In this document: in pieces, positions 60,390 through 64,000 of the stretch | How the letters are laid out: each line of letters starts with the position of its first letter | Numbering within the stretch: the stretch's first letter is position 1 | From: Eupeodes corollae | Taxonomy: Eukaryota > Arthropoda > Insecta > Diptera > Syrphidae | Direction: 5' to 3' | DNA: 64,000 bases | NCBI RefSeq assembly: GCF_945859685.1 | Contig: NC_079148.1 | Location: 26,361,946 to 26,425,945, forward strand | Translations under genes and position numbers: made by a program | The notes under the pieces: generated by a model | The model's database searches: none | What the model saw: only the letters and a program-made list of their open reading frames with translations | Told to the model about the DNA's origin: nothing

Positions 60390-60732
60390 TGACGAAAAGG
60401 GTTCTGGGGTATTCCTTGACTATTCTGTTTATGAACAAATTCGTGTATTATTACACGACTTAACAGGACAAAAAGAACTGGTACCAATATTATGTGTCGA
60501 CAGTGAAAGTGGTGTAAAACTAGAAAAGAATCTCGAGTTTCACAAAAGAACGAAGCATATTGAGGTTCGCCATTTTTATGTTCGTGAACGTTTCCTGGAA
60601 GGTGATTTAAGATTGGAGCATATTGCAGGAGTTGACCAGTTAGCAGATTTATTGAAAAACTACGAAAGAAAATAGGTATCGACTAATTATAATTTTATAC
60701 AATACAATTTTGTTTTGTGTTCATGGAGGAAG

Positions 60733-61000
60733 TGTTGAAGCTAGATAAATCACTTAAAAATAATATAACTTTGTAGCTTACATATATATAACTCTAAGTA
60801 GTTATTCTATTATGAGCTTCCACTCATATCATTAAAAACACCTAAAAATATCTTTCCCCACTTTCTATCACTTTTTAATCCTCAAGCAAAAAAAAAGTTA
60901 GATGAAATGGTGATATGTCAAAATAATGTGAACACATGTGAACTTCACCTAAGCTTTAAAAAGGAAAACTTCCAGTCTGCATAATTGAAAAAAATCAATT
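60733..61000 (+). repeat. Candidate 3' LTR of the copia element (start only)
   Basis: A purine tract GGAGGAAG (60725-60732) is followed by TGTTGAAGCTAG, the expected polypurine tract and TG start of a copia LTR, about 60 bases after the RNase H stop codon (60673-60675). The end of the LTR cannot be fixed because no second LTR copy was found in the window; the end given here is arbitrary. Confidence 0.4.
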
Positions 61001-62560
61001 ATTGTCGTGTAAATATTTACCGTTATAAAAATACATTCTATTTGCTTAAATGTTTTCGTGTGAATCAATAATCGAAATGTTCTTAAAAACAAACGTTTTT
61101 TTAAATTTGTTTGTTCCCTGTCGCTTTCTCGACTCATTAAAAAATTCATAAGCAACGAGTTTCATTGAATAATAATTTATACATTGCATACCCCTGGGCG
61201 TTATTCATTAACTGTCAATTTTAAAATTACTCTCTAAAATTCAAAATGTCTGAACTACTAACTACTTAGGTAGCTATAGGTATAGGCATGCAGATCATAG
61301 GTAGTCATAAGCTTTTGCATATTAAATGATTTATTCAATTAAATTTTCATAACAACTACCTAAAGGTATAAAGGTGAGTGTGTTTTGCCGTGTTTCATAT
61401 TGCATGCAACAATTTAATAAATTGAATGAATATATTAGCTAGCTGCCTATAGTAAGAGACCCTTCTTTACACGTAAATACAAAAAACACCAAAACATTTT
61501 ATCGCACCTTTCCTTACCTATGTAGATGAATGTACATGCATTCAAATTATATTCACCCAGCGAGCGCGATGACATAAAACGATAACGCGTGACATAACAT
61601 TCACTTAATAATCATAATAATCCGATATGAATCCATATGAATCCGCATCAAGCTTATATATATATCTAAACTTTCTACCTATAAGTTATTGAGGGAAAGG
61701 ATATTATGACGATTGTCGATGACTATAGGACGACCTATTGACGTGAAATGTCAAAGCAATTACACCCAATAGCTAAAGCTTTGAAAGCAGTCACATTGCA
61801 TAACAATCACCCCGGCCATTTAGAAAGACACAGATACACAATTTATATTTATTCTTGTTCGCTGGCGTGGGCGTCAAATGTCTACAAAACGCCTCACTCT
61901 CATATTCCTATACACAAGTTTATACACCTACTCACTTCCTCTATTCACATTCTTCATCCTCAAACCTGTAAGCCTGTTGTGACCCCTGGGGGGCAAATGC
62001 CACAACTCTGTGCTCCAGTTGTTTATCTACCTACAAAGTGCTTCGTTGGCAATCGATAATATTCCCGAGTCGGAGTCCCCACGATGACAAGGACAACGAC
62101 AACGACTACGACGACGATGTCACAGCACAGGCAAAGGCACTATAAGCACTACACTATATGCATACATTCGCATACAAAATCCTACACACACACACTATCA
62201 TAAGGTGTCCTTTTATAGTTGGTATATGTATTTTGGTGTATGTTCAGTTATCTTTCATTCCTCTTGCAGGATTCACACAAATTGGATATTCCTCATATCG
62301 TATCCATAAACAAAAGGTGAGACCTGATTGTATCCTCTTACCGTTGTTTGCCGTTCTCCTGGTGCGTCGCAGTCACTAGCTGACGTTTTGGCTAAGTCTC
62401 ACTGTGCACTGTGCAGAGCTTCACACTACCTTACCTATCTATCTTAAAAACTGGGTAGAAGCGTCATCATCGTCAGTCGGCAGCGTTCAATCTCTGGATT
62501 AAGCTCTCTGCATTGGTCATACGGCAGCCATCATCAAAACAGACAGACATAGTTCCAACT
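61001..62560. other. Non-coding; upstream of Vkor
   Basis: No gene is recognised. The DNA becomes less AT-rich from about 61950 and contains CGA-rich phrases at about 62090-62120, as expected near the start of a gene. No TATA box or initiator can be assigned with confidence. Confidence 0.35.
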
Positions 62561-62652
62561 AAGGGACAGGAAATCCGGAGAAAGTAGGGGGCAGTAAAAG
62601 AGCTGTGCAGAGTGAGACACCGACATCAACATCAACATCGACACCGAAAGCC

Positions 62653-62963
62653 ATGACATGCAGTGACGATGATAACGTCGATCGACATGTGTCGCCATCT
62701 TTTTCGTCCTTTTCAAAACCACCCCCAACAACACGCAGAGACAACTACTCCAGCATCAGCTCCAGCTTCAGATTGAGCTTCAGCATCAAGGCAATCAGTC
62801 CAGCGAGAACGAACACCATCGGAATGATATTAACCTGCTTAATTGGATTAGCTCTGGCAGGATATGCGACGTATGTTGAAATCCAAGTGGAAAAGGATGA
62901 TGAATATCAGGCTATGTGTGATATCAGTGAAAAAATTAGCTGTACAAAAGTCTTTGCATCCAG
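62653..62963 (+). CDS. Vkor: Vitamin K epoxide reductase homologue, exon 1
   Basis: Encodes residues 1-103 and the first two bases of codon 104. VKOR enzymes are small endoplasmic-reticulum membrane proteins that reduce quinones through pairs of cysteines. Seen: a Ser/Thr/Pro-rich N-terminal stretch (1-55), a membrane helix about 56-77 (MILTCLIGLALAGYATYVEI), then ALCD-type motif AMCDISEKISCTKVFASR (87-104) with Cys89 and Cys97, eight residues apart like the conserved loop cysteines 43 and 51 of human VKORC1. The start is the ATG at 62653: the frame is open upstream to a stop at 62560-62562 but has no earlier ATG. This gives about 50 residues more than human VKORC1 before helix 1; the next ATG (residue 58) would cut into the helix. 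The donor is CAG followed by GTGAG at 62964. Confidence 0.85.
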
Positions 62964-63729
62964 GTGAGTTTGCATATTCGTTTTCGCATCCAGGTGTACC
63001 TATAAACCTACCTACCTACCTATTCAGTCTTCCCGCATAACATAAACAGCAGCAGTGTCTAGTGTGTAGTGTGTATGAATGTCCTTTGAAAGGATTTTTG
63101 TGTATGGATTATTATCTATTTTTTTTGTGTTTGTCCGTTTTGTGAGTTCTGATGTTGACTTTGGGTGAGGGTTTGTGTGTTTGTCAGTGTCAGCACTCTG
63201 TACTCTATACTCGGTTGTCCTTGCGTTTTTAATCCTGTGAAATCGAAACGGTTTGAATTCCACTGACACTAAAACAACCCTCGGAGTTATTGTGTTTGAC
63301 AGGATATATACCTCCATATGAACAAAACACACATCAGCGAACGAATACCGTATACCGTATACCTATCTACGCTAGCCTTAGGAATGAGAGCCCATATAAA
63401 GCAGAAGAGTGGGTCAGGGCCAGGCCAGTCAGGTCGGTTATAGAATAGATAGAGAACAGAAACCGAACCAGAGCGTATAAATAGGCAACCCCAAAGTTAA
63501 TTGATATTTATTGGGAAGTGTTTCGGTAATGTCATTGGGATTTTGATTGTGATTGTGATTGTGATGTGTGTGCGTGATGGTGTACCCTTAAATAATATAA
63601 ACAAGCAATGTGAAACCTTATACATCCCTTCTAACTTCCGTTATAGCTGTATCTATCTATAGACAACATATATTTATATGTATGTGTTTATCTTTATTGT
63701 TTGTTTTTGTTTTGTGTGTTTATTTGTAG
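62964..63729 (+). other. Vkor: Vkor intron 1
   Basis: Bounded by GTGAG and TAG, phase 2. It contains a short hexanucleotide run of GATTGT type at about 63546-63566. No other feature is recognised. Confidence 0.75.
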
Positions 63730-63839
63730 ATACGGCAAGGGTTTCGGAATTATCGGTTGGATTTTGGGTGAAGAATCGCTGCTTAACACGCCTAATGGTG
63801 AACTTGGAATCGTATTCTATATTGCAATTGGCATTTTGA
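63730..63839 (+). CDS. Vkor: Vitamin K epoxide reductase homologue, exon 2
   Basis: The acceptor TTTGTAG ends at 63729. The exon completes the split Arg codon (phase 2: AG plus A) and continues YGKGFGIIGWILGEESLLNT, PNGELGIVFYIAIGIL, matching the human segment around GRGFGLVEHVLGQDSILNQ and FYTLQLLLG. It ends at 63839 before GTGAGT. Joining the exons keeps the reading frame with no residue lost at RYGKGFG, which supports both splice sites. The first intron is 766 bp (62964-63729). The catalytic Cys-X-X-Cys pair lies in later exons beyond the right edge, so the activity cannot be judged. Confidence 0.85.
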
Positions 63840-64000
63840 GTGAGTATTTAATAGTCTATCTATGATGGTAATTATGTGGTTTTTCTAAATAAAACACACA
63901 TACCTACAACATATAGCTGTAGGTATGGGGAGGTATATTATAAAGAGAAGGTTTTGTTAAGGGCTTCATGACGAGGTATTTGCTTATACGGGATAGTAAT

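Larger units (their letters stand above)
53885..60732 (+). mobile_element. copia-type LTR retrotransposon, broken and twice interrupted
   Basis: Read on the plus strand in several frames. Gag pieces come first (53890-54390), with LVLTCEYSKDIRDKLSTRFE, HFAKLQKLFVDLND and RILNGRIMSTLGKEFYNF. Protease and integrase are largely absent. The reverse transcriptase starts at EPSSYFEALKSPDKAQW (about 54727) and reaches VFRVKNAGN (about 54850). It breaks, then resumes after about 2 kb with LSPVACYDTVRMLLTL (about 56873-56920), LDEEVYLEQPE, LKGSLYGLKQAPRFWQ (57048-57095) and IYVDDGLVFG (about 57195). RNase H begins IYSDADYAGDLRTK (57305-57350), is split again, and ends with FHKRTKHIEVRHFYVRERF and DQLADLL (60538-60660). 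Stops and frameshifts occur throughout. No 5' LTR was found, and a polypurine tract plus a TGTTG start of a likely 3' LTR lies at about 60725-60737. Confidence 0.85.

Noticed and set aside
62605..62652. Starting Vkor at 62605
   Set aside because: The codon there is GTG; eukaryotic initiation is expected at the ATG at 62653.
1..64000. CRISPR array, bacterial operon or phage-like system
   Set aside because: Repeats are long, degenerate and without regular unique spacers, and genes are eukaryotic with introns.

Overview
This window looks like nuclear DNA of an insect, most likely a fly (Diptera). It is AT-rich, introns carry GT/AG borders, two recognisable genes are close to Drosophila proteins (Tay/AUTS2 and Spinster), and the rest is dominated by insect-type transposons. 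I cannot name the species. Nothing points to a prokaryote or an episome. Host genes are few. A first coding exon of the AUTS2-like gene tay bridge lies on the minus strand (27976-29054). An intact, intronless Spinster-type transporter gene lies on the minus strand (41865-43304). The first two coding exons of a vitamin K epoxide reductase gene (Vkor) lie on the plus strand at the right edge (62653-62963 and 63730-63839), with the rest outside the window.

Region by region. 1-6 kb: TGACA/TGTCA-rich non-coding DNA with a tRNA-headed SINE (1497-1778) and a tandem array of about seven units (1.82-4.26 kb). 6-9 kb: a 60-bp triplicate, the 3' half of an RTE-type LINE and a second SINE. 9-17 kb: Harbinger and mariner transposase scraps, an AT-rich satellite-like array, a third SINE and a triplicated unit that starts inside the SINE tail. 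20-26 kb: several further local tandem duplications and a mariner remnant. 28-29 kb: tay exon. 29.2-31.2 kb: a SINE and a complete but dead Tc1-type element carrying a MITE inside it. 31-38 kb: non-coding DNA rich in CGA/GA simple sequence upstream of tay. 38-41 kb: a MITE with a 10-bp target duplication, a second copy of the Tc1-nested MITE and a SINE. 41.8-43.3 kb: Spinster-like gene. 44.7-48.5 kb: a Harbinger-type MITE next to a long RTE LINE copy. 50-53.4 kb: mariner scrap and more MITE copies. 53.9-60.8 kb: one copia-type LTR element split twice, by a Harbinger element and by a CR1/Jockey-type LINE. 61-64 kb: Vkor upstream DNA and exons.

The host genes show no sign of working together. 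The coherent biology here is the interaction of mobile elements. SINE copies end in the same GCGCCACCT-containing tail as the RTE LINE, which suggests the LINE machinery mobilises them. Harbinger-type MITEs sit alongside Harbinger protein remnants. Several elements are nested so that their order of insertion can be read. Every transposon protein seen here carries breaks, so none appears autonomous. All assignments are from reading the sequence and remembered family motifs; no database search was run.
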